Source: Aldrovandia affinis
Taxonomy: Eukaryota > Chordata > Actinopteri > Notacanthiformes > Halosauridae
DNA length: 64,000 nucleotides
Direction: 5' to 3'
Assembly (NCBI GenBank): GCA_029706075.1
Contig: JAINUG010000176.1
Coordinates: 930,001 to 994,000, forward strand
The translations under genes and the position numbers were made by a program. Numbering within the stretch: position 1 is the first letter of the stretch; each line of letters starts with the position of its first letter. The notes beneath the pieces are model-generated. The model was not told the origin of the DNA. It searched no databases and was given only the letters and a program-made list of their open reading frames with translations. Shown piece by piece: positions 22,019 to 34,838 of the stretch.

Positions 22019-23440
22019 CCCACAAGACAGAGACAAATCTGAATGGTAATTTTTACTTAATATCAAATGTGACCTTCAAAAGATGGTATATGATTTGAAC
22101 AGCCACACAGTTTCTATTCATACAGAGAAACAGAGCAAAATCAATACAAAGAAAAAGTGCTTCCTGAGCAATTGTTCATGCTCATACATATTAACAGGTT
22201 TTTCAGCAGTAAGCAGTACTCCTTGCAAAAGTGAGGAGAAGAAAAACAGCAGAACTTAGGAGAGTGCATACGTTTGAAAAATAACTTGTTTCATCCAAAT
22301 CTGTCCACAACATTATCAATCAGTCATGGATGGTTATCATGGACAGACAGGCAGACAGATTAACAAAAAGGGGCAATCAGATGCGGCTCCAGCTACAGGT
22401 GATGGAGGTAAAAATAGGAAGAAGAAACAAAAAACACCATGGAGAAAGGAAATCTCCAGGGGCTGAAGCCTTGGAGTTACTTCCCCTGTATAAAGTGAAG
22501 GAGTAAATCCTCTGAGGCTGCACGTATACTGAAATTAAATTAAACAGAAAGGCTTTGGGATGGGGAGAGGAAATATTGTGAAATATTGTCTGAGAACTAA
22601 ATGTAAACCCCCATGGAAAAGAAATAGAATTCAGCCATTCTTATGCAACACCAGTAGTGTGTGTGAGAGAAGATTTTGAACAGGGAGAAACAAAAAAACA
22701 AGTACATCTTATTACAGTGTTTGAGTGTCTGGTAACTTTTAATATTTGTGAATCCTCAATGAAAAAATTTGAGGAGTCACAGTCAGATTGTGTTATTTGG
22801 TGAGGTCCCTGATCACATGAAGACATAACCAAGGTAAATACCCATCTCCCGAATACCATAACAAATAATGACATTACAGAAGCCAGCAAAAATATTTGAC
22901 AGTTAGTTTAAAAAGGCTCTATTATAATGGCATATCCAAAACAAGCAAAATTATAAAAGGCCAGGGGACTAATTATCAGCATTGCAGTAAGATGCCTTCA
23001 TCAGTATATTTGAAACTTTGTCTGGAGAGTTACTTTCTTCTGGGAGAAGAAAATAAACTTGTGACACTTATTTTCAATTAAATATGTTTATATTTACTTC
23101 GTCATTTACTTTCATCATGCTAGAAACAGTATAAATAATTCTGAATCATATATTATTGTAAAATGCATTATGATTGATGAGCAGATAAAATGTACCACCA
23201 AAACAAGAACATTTATTACAGAGAGTAGCTAAATAAAAATGTAGCTGGCACTAGCAATGAACTTGTGGAAGCCCAGTGTCCTGTCCATTGGCATAAAATG
23301 GAGGACAACAGATTGAATTTGGGAAGGACAATGAGCACTTATAAGTGCTCATTTTCAATTGATAGTTTGAAAAACATTTTTGTTACTGGCCCCTACCAAA
23401 CAAGACCCAATTGAGGAGACCAGCACCATTGTCACAGTGT
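22019..23440. other. intron sequence, nothing recognised
   Basis: AT-rich, no transposon or exon signature found. Confidence 0.5.
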
Positions 23441-23445
23441 CTCAC

Positions 23446-23446
23446 T

Positions 23447-23493
<47 letters not shown>
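23446..23493. repeat. (GT)n(GA)n microsatellite
   Basis: About 18 GT units followed by GAGAGA. Confidence 0.95.
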
Positions 23494-23494
<1 letters not shown>

Positions 23495-23559
23495 TACATT
23501 GAAATAGAAAACTTATGGGACATTCTGGAGCGGTGCCTGAGACAGCATTTTCCACCACC

Positions 23560-23720
23560 ATCAACAAAACACCAATGATGGAATTTTTCATGAAAGAATC
23601 CCTGTTGCATCCATCCAATAGAATTTCAGACACTTGTAGAATATATGCCAAGGTTCATTGAAGCTGTTCTGGTGGCTTATGGTGGCCCAATGCCCTATTA
23701 AGACACTATGTTGGTGTTTC
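23560..23720 (+). mobile_element. Tc1-like transposase C-terminal fragment
   Basis: One frame reads EFQTLVEYMPRFIEAVLVAY then GGPMPY and a stop at about 23700, the usual C-terminus of this fish Tc1 lineage, followed by CTATTAAGACACTATGTTGG as in 7770-8070. The rest of the element is missing. Confidence 0.82.
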
Positions 23721-24339
23721 CATTGTTTTGGCAGTTATCTGTAAGTAACCAGCAGGTTGTACTTCAGATAAATCTTCCCTGGACTATCTCAAGGATTTAT
23801 TATCCCCCCATTACTGTAAATTAAAAAGGGACAAGAACCCAGTTGTCCACCCCTGGGGAGGGATAAAAGTCGTAGGGCTGGGTCAGTGTGCTTTACTTAG
23901 GGGGTGGCTCAATTGGCAGTACAGCGTCCACCCCTACGGGGGAGGGATAAAAGTCATAGGAAATACTGCATATATGAGTGGTCCCTGTCGCCTCACAGCA
24001 AGAAGGTCTCAGTGACAGGCTTTTTAGTTTGCATGTTCTAGGCGGGTACTGGCTCAAAGGAGGCAGTACAGCGCTCACTACTGACCAGACTACGGCAGTA
24101 AGTTCTCATACGAGGGAGGGGATGATTGGAACGAAAAAGAGAGAGTGGTATAATTGGATACTAACAGTGGGGAAAAACAGCAAAGAAAGATTGTGGACCA
24201 AATACATAGACTACTGACAGTCTCCCTATGCCCCCTGTATTTACCTCTGGAATTCCATGAAATCTTTGACACCACTGTCTATAATCAGGTGACATAATTA
24301 GAATTAGAATTTTACCTCAGATTTGATGTGTATGATTTT
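23721..24339. other. unassigned; short direct repeat and SINE-like scrap
   Basis: A 30-bp phrase (TCCACCCC...GAGGGATAAAAGTCRTAGG) occurs twice, at about 23849 and 23930. CTGTCGCCTCACAGCAAGAAGGTCTC at 23986-24011 matches the SINE head, but its surroundings do not. Confidence 0.45.
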
Positions 24340-25015
24340 ATCAATACCATTATGGAGCAGAGGGAGAACGCTCCTGAACCAGATGGAATAAATGCCTGTC
24401 TGCTCAGATCCTGTGCAAATTAACCTCTTTTATCACATTTTTCTAAAGTTTTTTCTCTCCACATGTTTCTCTTATTATGCAAAAAGTATTTAAACTATGG
24501 AATCAGGCTACTAGCATTCTGGTTGCAAAGAATTCTCATCCCAAAAGCCTTAATAATTTTAGACCTGTCGTCCAACTTCCCTAGTGATGAAATCCTTAAA
24601 AAAACTTGTCAAGAAGGAGTTGGTGAGACAGACCCAGAGCCTCTTCACTGCAATATGCCTACAGAGCTAATAGAGGAGTGGATGATGCCACTGCAAACCT
24701 ATTCCATTTTTTATAAAAGCAGTAAAATCCATTTTTTAAAGTAAAACTCATCCTATTTAATGACTTCTCTTCTGCTTTTAATACCAGGCAGCCCCACATT
24801 TTAGCTGAGAAACGTGTTTGTTACTTTACATAACTCGAAGAGTTCGGTTGAATGGATGTTTGTCTAAGGAGCTTCAGTCTTCCACTCGATCACCCCAGGG
24901 TTGTGTGCTTTCACCACTCCTCTACATCCTTTACACAAATGACTGTCGCAGTTTACATGGAAACAGGCACATATTCATCTGAACAGGCACATATTATTTG
25001 CAGATGACTCCCCAT
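24340..25015 (+). pseudogene. decayed LINE reverse transcriptase (Rex1/CR1-like)
   Basis: Scraps in several frames: APEPDGINACLLRSCA, NNFRPV (RT block 1 region), STRSPQGCVLSPLLYILYTN near 24890 and FADD-like CAGATGACTCC near 24998. This is the conserved palm block of a non-LTR reverse transcriptase. Many stops; family name uncertain. Confidence 0.7.
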
Positions 25016-26165
25016 TTTGAAACCAGTGCAGTGGTGTAACTGTATTTACAATTTTACAATTTACAATCCAATTTTTGTTCCTTGCTCATGAGGTGGTACC
25101 ATCTGTACTATCACGAACCAGAAGCATATGGGTTAGCAATACTGTACACCCATTTGAATTGTCAAACGCAGTCATCACAGATTCATCACACGCCAAGCTC
25201 AAACCATATTTAAATGCTCCCATCAATATGATGATATGATGTTGAACATACCACCAGTACTCATAAAATGTAGCTTACAAAATAAACAGTCTAAATTATC
25301 TGTGGAACTAAATTCAGCTCGTCCATTGAGGCAAACGGATTAGCCTCCCTAATAAATCTAGTAATTATTTTTCATTCTTATTAATTGCAATAATATGAAT
25401 TCTGCTAGTTCGCTGAGCGAGATTGCAGCATTTCAATTTGTATTCCAAAACAGGTTCTTCCTCCCTGGCCATCTTGTGTAAACAGGAAGTTTAAATATGC
25501 GCATGATTCAACATTCTGAGTTTGTTTTTGAGTAGCTGCGTGTGCAGGGCTCTGAAAGACTGTGGCTTTAACTTCCATTCATACACAGTAGCTCCTATTT
25601 TTTTCACGGTTTGCGGGGAACAGAAGAAATTGCAGCTGCTATTACAGGTGCCTTGGAGACTGGGTCCCAAAAGTGAGGAACATTGATGAAAATCTATTTG
25701 TTTGGCTAATCGCAAGCATACCCCACCTTTCACATGTTTCAGCCAATCTATGTTACCAACTTCAGATCCAGAGTAAATTAGACGTTAGTCTGCGCAGTGC
25801 AGTAACACTTGGCAGTCGTACACTTCACATATCCAAAACTTACATTTCCAGGTCATTTGACGGTTAAGTTGTTAAAATGTTTTATTTTGCTCCATCCCTC
25901 TAACTAGATATAAATCATAACAATATAATTCATCATTGAACCGAAGGATTGAATAGTTAGTGATTTAAGAGATATTACTGCTACCAGCCAGCTTTCTCAC
26001 CTTGTTTCAGTTGCAGGACAATTTTGGTTTAGACAACTAAGTGACCTCTGCATGCTTATCAATATGCTATGTTCAGAACTTTTCAAGTTATATATTCAGA
26101 ACAAAACAACAAACTGACATCTCCTCCTGCCCCCCCAACCTTCTCAACCTTGTAGGGCACCAGCT
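25016..26165. other. intron sequence, nothing recognised
   Basis: No defensible feature. Confidence 0.45.
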
Positions 26166-26169
26166 GCCC

Positions 26170-26612
26170 CTAATTTATATTAAGAACATAAGAATACATA
26201 ATGATGAGAACGGACTGTTCAGCCCATCTAGGCTGCATCTAGCCTGGACTTGAATAGCCAAAGTGTTTCTGCCTCTACTACCTGACCTGGCAAGCTGTTT
26301 TAGGCATTGACAAGTCTCTGTGTAAAGAAAAACCTCCTAATATTCGTGCATAAAGGGCATGTCTACACATCCAATTTCCCAATTTAGGATAATAAAGTTC
26401 TGATTGATTTATAGATTGTGTTGTGAATTTGTATCTGAATTACATGTTTAAATGAGGTCAAAGGGTGCAGAACTTGCCTTGAACTCATTTCCACTTGTGT
26501 CCTCTTGTTCTGCTAACCGAACTTCGAAAAATCTTTGGCAGTTAACTTTTAATAGTTAATTAATCATTTTTAGTTAAGTCCGCGTTTGCTAAACTGGAAT
26601 AGATTGAACATA
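26170..26612 (-). mobile_element. CR1-like LINE 3' fragment with a small insertion
   Basis: Matches 29903-30260 (plus-strand phrases ATAAGAATACATAATGATGA, CTGCATCTAGCCTGGACTTG, TGTAAAGAAAAACCTCCTAA). The match is broken from about 26353 to 26466 by some 110 bp of unrelated AT-rich sequence, flanked by GTGC on both sides, then resumes with AGAACTTGCCTTGAACTCA. Confidence 0.82.
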
Positions 26613-27616
26613 ACCTATATATTTAACCTATAGAGTAAAACTATATATTTGTTAGTTTGTTTTGTTTGAACAACAGAACTATCATGTAAAAAGAGAGGCC
26701 AAGGAACATTTTGACAGTCAAAGAGTACTTAGAACTAATATTCTCACAGTAAATACACAGAGGGGTATATGGGCATATCCACATATTTACCTCTAAAGAA
26801 ACTGAAAATCCAGTGTCAGTCAAATGGGAGAAATGGATGATGGCAGTGATTTCACCAAGAAGAAGAAAATCTAGTTTTGTGGTATAGTAGAAAACTATCA
26901 CCCTTACATTTAAAAGCTGTCTGGGCTCAATGACTTTGAAACAGTATCTTTAAGAAATGCATTAAATGCTTGTTGGAGACAACACAGTGAAATGTTGTCA
27001 AAGGACACCTGAACCATGCCTGTACTGTATAGGTCTGGAGATATACGCAATTATTTAGGAGTATGTGATTCTAGGCAAACCGTGGTCCTTTGTGTGGGAT
27101 TTGTATAGTGGATATTGTTTACTGTGGTCACTTTGACTTAAAAATATCTATATATTTTTTTCTTGTATCAAGGTGGGCTTTACACACATTATTAGGATTC
27201 TGGCCCCTCTAGCTAGTTTATTTCTGACTTGGCCTGTATAGCCTGTACAGTTGCTGTTTAGATTCTACAAAATTAAAGCTATTCTAGATGCACTTCCTGT
27301 GAATAATGGTAATATAATTACAAGACTGAGATAAGATTTCTACTATCTACATTTTTGACTGAAATTAAGGTAACTAGAATTTATATTTATTCTGGGATTC
27401 TTTCCACCTTGAATACAATTAAGGCATTTAGCAGGTACATATTACATTTGTATTATTAGTTATTTGGCAGACACCGTATCAAAGGCAACTTATACAGCAT
27501 ATCAAATCATGGTCACCAGACTTCTCCGTCTTCCACTTCCCCTGCTCTGTATTAAAAGGAGCACTTCCTGAAGTCCATGATAAGGTAAATGTATGCTCCT
27601 CTTTATTCAGACTTAC
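26613..27616. other. intron sequence, nothing recognised
   Basis: AT-rich asic2 intron downstream of the 57-nt exon. Confidence 0.45.
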
Positions 27617-27673
27617 CCAGTGCTGGCTCTGCACAGTCTTTGTACTGTTCAGGGGTGCAGAATGGAGAATCAC
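27617..27673 (-). CDS. asic2: asic2 57-nt exon
   Basis: This small exon encodes G-DSPFCTPEQYKDCAEPAL-(G/A split codon), matching the ASIC thumb-domain segment after the VHMPG motif. The acceptor is TTTGCAG before GTGATTCT and the donor GTAAGTC. It is phase 1 at both ends, so skipping it would remove exactly 19 residues, including two conserved cysteines, without a frameshift. It is too short to show as an open frame on its own; it was found by expecting the missing segment between the neighbouring exons. Confidence 0.93.
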
Positions 27674-27835
27674 CTGCAAACAGAAAATTAGTTTTGTTCA
27701 GTTGTTACTATTCAGACAGCACTGAATAAGTTATGAGTTAAGTATAACTAAACACCTGGAAAACCAGGAGGGTCTGGATTCTGTATTTTTTCTCCTTCTA
27801 CAATTGCTGTATGCCACAAAGATAACCGTCAGTAT

Positions 27836-28035
27836 TTAGCTGGCAGTGTAGTGTAATGGTTAGGGAGCTGGGCTTGTAACTCAGAGGTTGCAGGTTTAAT
27901 TCCCAGGTGGGACACTGCCGTTGTACTCTTAAGCAAGGTACTTCACCTGAATTGCTTCAGTAAAAATATCCAGCTGGATAAATGGATTGTATGTAAAGAA
28001 ATGTAAATTGTGCAAGTGTCTGCTAAATGCCTAAA
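27836..28035 (+). mobile_element. tRNA-derived SINE with L2-type tail (V-SINE-like)
   Basis: tRNA-like head with A-box (TAGTGTAATGGTTAGGG) and B-box (GCAGGTTTAATTCCC), a central TTGTACTCTTAAGCAAGGTACTTCACC-type core (shown here in part: CTCTTAAGCAAGGTACTTCA), then a tail TGTCTGCTAAATGCCTAAAA. The tail matches the 3' end of L2 copies A and B. Lies 160 bp upstream, in transcript sense, of the 57-nt asic2 exon. Confidence 0.85.
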
Positions 28036-28760
28036 AATTTAAACATTTGAATATAATGCTCACAGAAACAGAATTATAATTCAACTATCACCTGGATGCT
28101 GGGTTATAAGTTGTGTAAAGGAAAAAAACATTGACCCCTGGGTGTAATCTTCACACTTTAACTTTTTCCATTTGAATTCCATGTCATATTTTTACTTTGA
28201 ATCTCATAAACTGGGAAATACAATTGCACTTTTGAATGCATCATTTGTCTCAAAGCACTGTCATGTGGACTGCTGAATATTAGAGCTAACTGTTGCAAAT
28301 TAGAGCTAATCAGAGAATACATTTTCGTTTTTTAAGGAATTGGTCTGGTAAGAGAACTAGACACTGCTGTTGTACAATATAATGGAGAATATGTACAAAG
28401 TATGCAATGCAGGTGACCCTGCACATGGGACTGTTCTAGGCATAGTATATACATAGACTAAATGCTAAAATTGAACAACAACCCAGATTCATGGTCACGT
28501 GCTGTTAAGTCCTGAAGTAAATTTATTCTTATAATTCTCCATACTTAACTCTCTTTCAGAATTTGTCTGTTTGTATGTCCTAGAGAAATGTCCTAATTCT
28601 TTCAAAAAGCATTTAACTCAGAGTCCAATACTACAGTATCTTTATAACATTATTACCATGGTTGTTTCTTTGCGAGGAATGCATTTAGGATGAAGATGGG
28701 AAGGAGAAACAGGAAGAGTGGTGTAGTGTCATCACTGAGCGTCCTGAGTGAACTCAGCTA
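28036..28760. other. intron sequence, nothing recognised
   Basis: No defensible feature before the BEL/Pao fragment. Confidence 0.45.
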
Positions 28761-28764
28761 TACA

Positions 28765-29262
28765 TCAAGCTAAACTCTCTCCCACAAAAACACCACCAGA
28801 GAACATCTGAAACATATCAAGTATCAAGTCATCATCAACATAGAAATCCCTCTCTGTGAAGCAACTTCCATAGTGTTCTTTCTCTTCTCTCGCTGCTTTC
28901 TTCAGTGCAAAAATAGCCACGGCAGGGGATGGGCTATTCCCAAAAACATGGACTCTCATGTGGTAGTCAATTACTTCCTTGCTGAGGTCATTATCCCTGT
29001 ACCATAAGAAGATAATCTCTGCTGTTCTCTTCAACCATGAAACAGTAAAACATTTGTTGTATATCTGCTTTCACAACCACTAACCTTCCTGAATCTGAGA
29101 AGGAGTCCCAAGAGGTTATTGTTAAGATGTGGACCAGAGAGCAACACATCATTCAGAGAGACGCTATTGAACTGCATGCTTGAATCAAACACCGCACGAA
29201 TCTGACCTGGCTTTGTAGGTGGTAAACATTAAAGGAAGCGAGATACCAGCATTCTTTGCCAT
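28765..29262 (-). pseudogene. pol: BEL/Pao reverse transcriptase core fragment
   Basis: Encodes MRVHVFGNSPSPAVAIFALK and FTERDFYVDDDLILD: the YVDD catalytic box typical of BEL/Pao. Upstream, in a shifted frame, is FDSSMQFNSVSLNDVLLSGP. It ends abruptly after 28790 in transcript direction. Confidence 0.88.
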
Positions 29263-29265
29263 AAT

Positions 29266-29902
29266 TGTAGTGTGAGTCGAAGGTGGAAGAGTCACACGCA
29301 GATTTCACGGGTATCTAAAAGCTGGACGCAAGCGGCCAGCCACTAAATCTGAAAACAGACTAGGGAGCGGGGAAACAAAAGAAAACCCCGGGACTAACTC
29401 CACGGGAATAAACCCAACAGAAGCAACCCTAGAAGGGCGAACGCTCCTCAACGAGGTGCGTGGAAAACAAATAGCTATAGACTTTAGCTCTGGGGAACAA
29501 TAGCCCCGACAAACAAAGAGTAGAGATAACTAAATTAGACCCTTCTCTCTTTAACTGAGAGAACCACAGAGTGGTAAGTTAACCCTTTGTTTGGAATAAT
29601 ACGAAGTACCTTCTCTCTTTAACTGAGAGACCACAGAGTGGAAAACTAACCCTTAGTTAGAAGTACTGGCTAGAGCGTAATAATGGTTTACACAGAAGCG
29701 TTTGTATGAGGAAAACGCAGAACTTAAATAGGAGGCGGAATGAACACTGATAATCCACAGCTGGACGTGATCGGAAAACACACTGACAAAAGACCATATA
29801 AGGAAGGTGGATATAACAATGATTCCTCACACAAAACCAAAGAAAACAGGCCATCACATGGTCAAGCGCCCTCCAGCGGCTGAGCAAGGTAAAACCGTGA
29901 CA
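29266..29902 (-). mobile_element. solo LTR, 637 bp
   Basis: Plus strand starts TGTAGTGTG and ends CCGTGACA, with a perfect 5-bp duplication ATAAT (29261-29265, 29903-29907). On the minus strand it begins TGTCACGG and has a CCTATTTAAG TATA-like box. It contains a 68-bp tandem pair (29545-29650) in which each unit holds the hairpin TCTCTCTTTAACTGAGAGA. It inserted at the tail of the CR1 element. Confidence 0.88.
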
Positions 29903-30373
29903 ATAATAACATAAGAATACATAATGACGAGAACAGGCCGCTCAGCCCATCTAGGCTCATCATCTAAAGAGTATATAGTACTGCATCTAGCCTAGACTTG
30001 AATAGCCTAAGTGTTTCTGCCTCTACTACCCAACCTGGCAAGCTGTTCCAGGCATTGACAACTCTCTTTGTAAAGAAAAACCTCCTAATATCCATGCGGA
30101 ATTTGCCTTGAACTAATTTCCACCTGTGACCTTTTGTTCTGCTGACCCCACTTATCTTAAAAAATATTTGGTAGTTCACTTTGTTAATCCCTTTTAGGAA
30201 TTTAAAATTTAAATTCAAATCTCTGTTTGCTAAGCTTAAATAGATTGAGTGCCTTAAGTCTATCCTCATAACTTTTACCTTTCATACTAGGTATCAATTT
30301 AGTTGCCCGGTGCCCATAACTGCACACAGTACGATAAGTGAGGTCTGACAAAGGCATTATATAACATTAATAT

Positions 30374-33300
30374 CAAATCAAATCAAATCAAGTTTATTTG
30401 TATAGCGCCTTTCACAATAGAATTGTCACAAAACGCTTAACAGAGGGGGAACCCAGGCCTAGAACCCCCCAAAAGCAAGCCTAACGGCAACAGTGGCAAG
30501 GAAAAACTCCCTAGGTAGGGAGAAACCTTGGGAGGAACCAGACTAAAAAGGGGGGGAGCCCATCCTCTTCTGGCCGGCACAGGGTATGTCCAAAAAAGAC
30601 CATGTCATGGTCAGTCCAAGGTGGCTTAGGGCTGAAAGACTTTGCCCCTCCTGAGTTAGGTAGTCAGCGGGGGGCTAAACCACGCGGAGAGGGTCCAGAT
30701 CCAGGAACTGGGGTTGGCGTGGGGGTGAGGGTTGATGGGGGCAGCTCACACTTCTCGCAGGATCTAGGGCTCGGGGGCAGGTGCCCCCGAGTCAGAGGCC
30801 GAGGCAGAGAAGAGAACATGCAGTCAGAAAAAAAGCAGTGCTATAGCCAGTAGCATTATGTAAGAGCAGGGGAGCACAAGCATAGGAAATATACAGATAG
30901 CCCCAACAGGTGTAAGCTATGGCAGCATACCTATTAGGAGAGGGACAGAGAAAACACGCAGCCATGAGAGAGTTCCAAACAATCCACACCTGATCAAGGA
31001 TAACCAGCATAACAGTGGTGGTAACACATTGAGGAGGTGACAGTATGGAAAGTTTCTCACTCCATAAGACACTAAGGCACGGCCTTCTCCATCTCTCCAC
31101 CTAGACTATGTTTGGCAGTAGGCTAGGCTGAAAAGATATGTTCTTAATCTACACTTGAAACTTGAAAAATTGAAACTGTGTCCGAATCCCTAACATGCCT
31201 TGGTAAACTGTTCCACAACAGAGGAGCTCTAAAAGAGAAGGCTCTACCACCAGCTGTGCTTTTCAGAATTCTAGGGAGTAATAGATGGCCGGCTTCTTGT
31301 GAACGAAGCAGTCATGTCGGCTTATAGGGGGCAATCATTTCGGTCAGATATAAAGGTGCAAGTCCGTTTACTGCTTTAAAAGTTAGCAACAGTACTTTAT
31401 AATCAGCCCGATATTTAATAGGAAGCCAATGTAGTGATGCTAACACTGGAGTAATGTGCTCATACTTTTTGGATCTAGTCAAAATACGTGCCGCTGTATT
31501 CTGTACTAGTTGAAGACTCTTTAGAGAGCTACTAGAGGAGCCGGATAATAAGGCATTACAATAATCTAGCCTCGATGCAACAAAAGCATGCATCAAGGTT
31601 TTAGCATCCTCTAATGACAGAAAGTGCCGAATTTTAGCTATGTTTCTTAGGTGAAAGAAAGCTACTCTGGAAGTGTTTTTAATATGAGTGTCAAATGTAA
31701 GGTCCTGATCAATAATAAAACCAAGGTTCTTAACCATAAGACTTGATGTAACTATGCAATCACCTGCATTTAACTGCAGATCCAACTTGTTCCTTAATTT
31801 TTGGGGCCCAAAACCATCATCTCTGTTTTATCTGAATTTAAAAGCAGGAAATTTACTGTCATCCAGTTCTTTATATCAGAGATACAAGCCTCTAATTGAG
31901 TGAGTTTAAGTGTTTCACCTGGTTTCATTGATATGTACAGCTGTGTATCATCTGCATAGCAATGGAAATTTACACCATGTTTACGAATAACATTACCGAG
32001 TGGTAGCAAGTATAATGAGAACAGTAATGGTCCCAGCACTGAGCCTTGTGGAATACCATATTTAACCTGAGAGTAGTCAGAGAACTCTTGATCTAATTGC
32101 ACAAATTGAAACCGGTCTAATAAGTATGATTTAAACCATGAGAGTGCCCGTCCACGCAAACCAACCAGGTTTTCTAGCCTATGAAGGAGAATTTGGTGGT
32201 CAATAGTGTCAAAAGCAGCACTTATGTCAAGGAGCACTAGAATAGAAACACAACCAGTGTCCAATGCTAACAGTAAGTCATTTACAACTTTAATAAGTGC
32301 TGTCTCAGTACTATGGTTTGGTCTAAAACCTGATTGTAGTGTTTCATACAGATTATTCGTTTTTAGGAAAGCAGTTAATTGTTGAGCTACAGATTTCTCA
32401 AAAATGTTTGACAAAAAGGGCAGATTTGAAATGGGCCTATAGTTCTTCAGATTAACAGGATCAAGATTTGGTTTTTTTAGAAGAGGCTTGATTACTGCTA
32501 CTTTTAAAGACCTAGGTACGCAACCCAATAATAGGGATGTATTTATGATATCTAACATGGGCTGGCCTAGCACAGGCAAAAGCTCTTTAATAAGCTTTGT
32601 TGGTATGGGGTCTAACAGACATGTAGATGATTTGGAGGACATAACCAGTTTACTGAATTTGTCCAGATCCAAGGGAGTGAAAAACTCAAGGGTCTCTACG
32701 CAACCCTGCTCCTGATAGCCCTGTGCTATCTCGGCAGTTGGAGTGCTAGATATTGGAGTCATTTTCATAATTTGTTCTCTGATTGTCTCAATCTTTTCAG
32801 TAAACGAGTTCATAAAGTCATTTGAATTATAGTTAGAAGGATAACTGATGGAAACTGAAGACTGTTTTTTTGTCAGTTTAGCTACCGTGTTAAATAGAAA
32901 TCTTGGGTTGTTTTTATTCTGGTCAATTAATTTTGAGAAGTACGATGACCTAGCTGTAATAAGGGCGTGCTTGTATTCTATGAGGCTGTCCTTCCAAGCA
33001 GAGCGAAAAACCTCTAAATTGGTAGAGCGCCATCTGCGTTCTAATTTTCTGGAAACTTGTTTAAGGGCACGGGTATGGTCAGTAAACCAGGGTGCAAGTT
33101 TCTTCTCACTGCATTTTTTCCTCTTGAGGGTGCGACCGCATCAAGTGTATTCCGTAAAATGTGATTTAGCGCATCTGTTTGATGATCAATTGACAAAAGG
33201 CTATTTGGGTCCTGACTTGATACTAAGGATTCGGGAAGTAAGTTTATACATTTTGAAGCCGTCAATGAATTTATAGAGCGGCTGGAATAGTATTTAGGTT

Positions 33301-33923
33301 CTGATTTAATAGGAATATTTACCTGAATTTCAAAAGAAATCAAAAAGTGATCCGATAGTACAGGATTATGGGGAGACACAATGATATTCTCGACATCGAT
33401 ACCATAGGATAAGACTAAATCTAAGGTATGATTGTGGCGGTGGGTTGGTTCAGATATATTTTGAATAAAACCGACAGAGTCAATAATAGCTGCAAAAGCC
33501 AGTCCTAAAGGGTCACTGTCATTATCAATATGTATGTTGAAATCTCCAACAATCACAACTTTATCCGCCATAGTTGCCAAGCTTGATAAAAACTCTGCAA
33601 ACTCGGAGAGAAAAACAGTATATGGTCCAGGTGGTCTATAAATAGTTATTAAGAGGAATGATTGCACTGAGGTAACTAGATCTTTTGACCGTCCAGAAAG
33701 CATAGCAAGCGATTCAAAAGAGGAGAACTTATCCCCACATTTAGGTGTAAAACTAAATTTTGTCGAAAAAATCACAGCAACACCGCCCCCTCTACCGGAC
33801 AGACGCGGCGCTTGGCAGCTGGCATAACCATCGGGAGATGCCTCATTAAGTGCACTGTATTCGTCAGGCCTAAGCCAGGTTTCAGTGAAACTAATCAGGT
33901 CAAAACTATGGTCGGTGATTAGA
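30374..33923 (-). mobile_element. L2-type LINE inserted in the CR1 element
   Basis: 5'-truncated (starts inside the endonuclease) with a complete 3' UTR and TTGAT-repeat tail; 6-bp duplication TAATAT at 30368-30373 and 33924-33929. Its 3' UTR matches the solo fragment at 6655-7250. It differs in tail and protein from L2 copies A and B, so two LINE lineages are present. Confidence 0.92.
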
Positions 33924-33952
33924 TAATATAACCTCCTTTGATTTATACTCAA
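31312..33952 (-). pseudogene. L2 ORF2: endonuclease and reverse transcriptase, three frames
   Basis: Endonuclease 33925-33041: FDLISFTETWL, LSGRGGGVAVIFSTK, VVIVGDFNIHIDND, DLVLSYG and LSDHFLISF. RT 32813-31794: [88 protein letters not shown]-terminal part 31785-31312: NLGFIIDQDLTFDTHI, FVASRLDYCNALLSG, LQLVQNTAARILT. Frameshifts near 33120 and 31790 inactivate it. The first residues of the longest open frame before 33923 belong to the CR1 flank. Confidence 0.92.
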
Positions 33953-34838
33953 TACTTTTTGCTATGTATCCCAGCATCCTGTTGGCTTTTTACACTGCTG
34001 TAGTGCACTGCTTTGATGCAGATTACAATTCCTACAAATTTTTCAAATTGAACACTTAACTTTCAAATTGTAACTATTTTGCTACTAACGCCCATATCAA
34101 GATCCTTCATGTAAATAAGGAAGAGCAGAGGTCCCAACACCGATCCCTGTGGGCCCAGCACCTAGGTCAGATATGGCTCCACCTACTGTTACTTTTTGTA
34201 TTTGCCCTTGCAGCTAATTATGAACCCACTCTGCAACAACTCCTGAAATTCCTACTGAATTAATTTGAACAATGAGCCTCTCATGTGGTACCTTGTCAAA
34301 TGCTTTCTGAAAGTCCAAATATATAATATCATAAACCTGGCTCAGGTCAACACACTTTGTAACGTCTTCAAAAAGGTCCAGGAGGTTTGTTATGCATGAC
34401 CTCCCTTTGAGAAAACCAAAACCTCCCTTTGGCTCTCTCTTAAAATAGTATTATTTTTCAAGAATGATTCCAACTTGTCCCTAACAATACATTCCAGTAT
34501 TTTACATGCGATAAAAGAAGTTAATCTGACAGGCCTATAGTTCACTGGGTCCGCCCCCAGTCCCTGGTATAAATATTCTTCCGCTACCCTAAGTATACTA
34601 TGGTCCAATGCAGCTGTACCCCCCTGTTCAGGTGTAGCCCATCCCACTTGTACAGGTCACCCCTGTTCCAAAAGGAGTCCCAGTGCCCCATAAACCTGTA
34701 CCCCTCTTTCCTGCACCAGGTTTGTAGCCACGTGTTCAATCTCCATATAAAATTCTGCTTGCTTTTACTAGCATGTGGTACTGACAGAATTCCAGATAAG
34801 ACCTTCGTGGAGGTTCTGCTCCTTAACTTTGATCCTAA

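Larger units (their letters stand above)
29263..34838 (-). mobile_element. CR1-like LINE inserted in the BEL/Pao RT
   Basis: A 7-bp duplication TTGCCAT flanks it (29256-29262 and 34839-34845). Minus strand: esterase/ORF1 end (WDGLHLNR near 34640), RT start NYRPVRLTSFIACKILECIV (34560), DFQKAFDKVPHERLIV near 34300, broken PQGSVLGPL block near 34140, and the RT C-terminus RMDIRRFFFTKRVVNAWNSL at 30100. The endonuclease appears deleted. It is itself interrupted by the L2 at 30374-33923 and bordered by a solo LTR. Confidence 0.88.
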
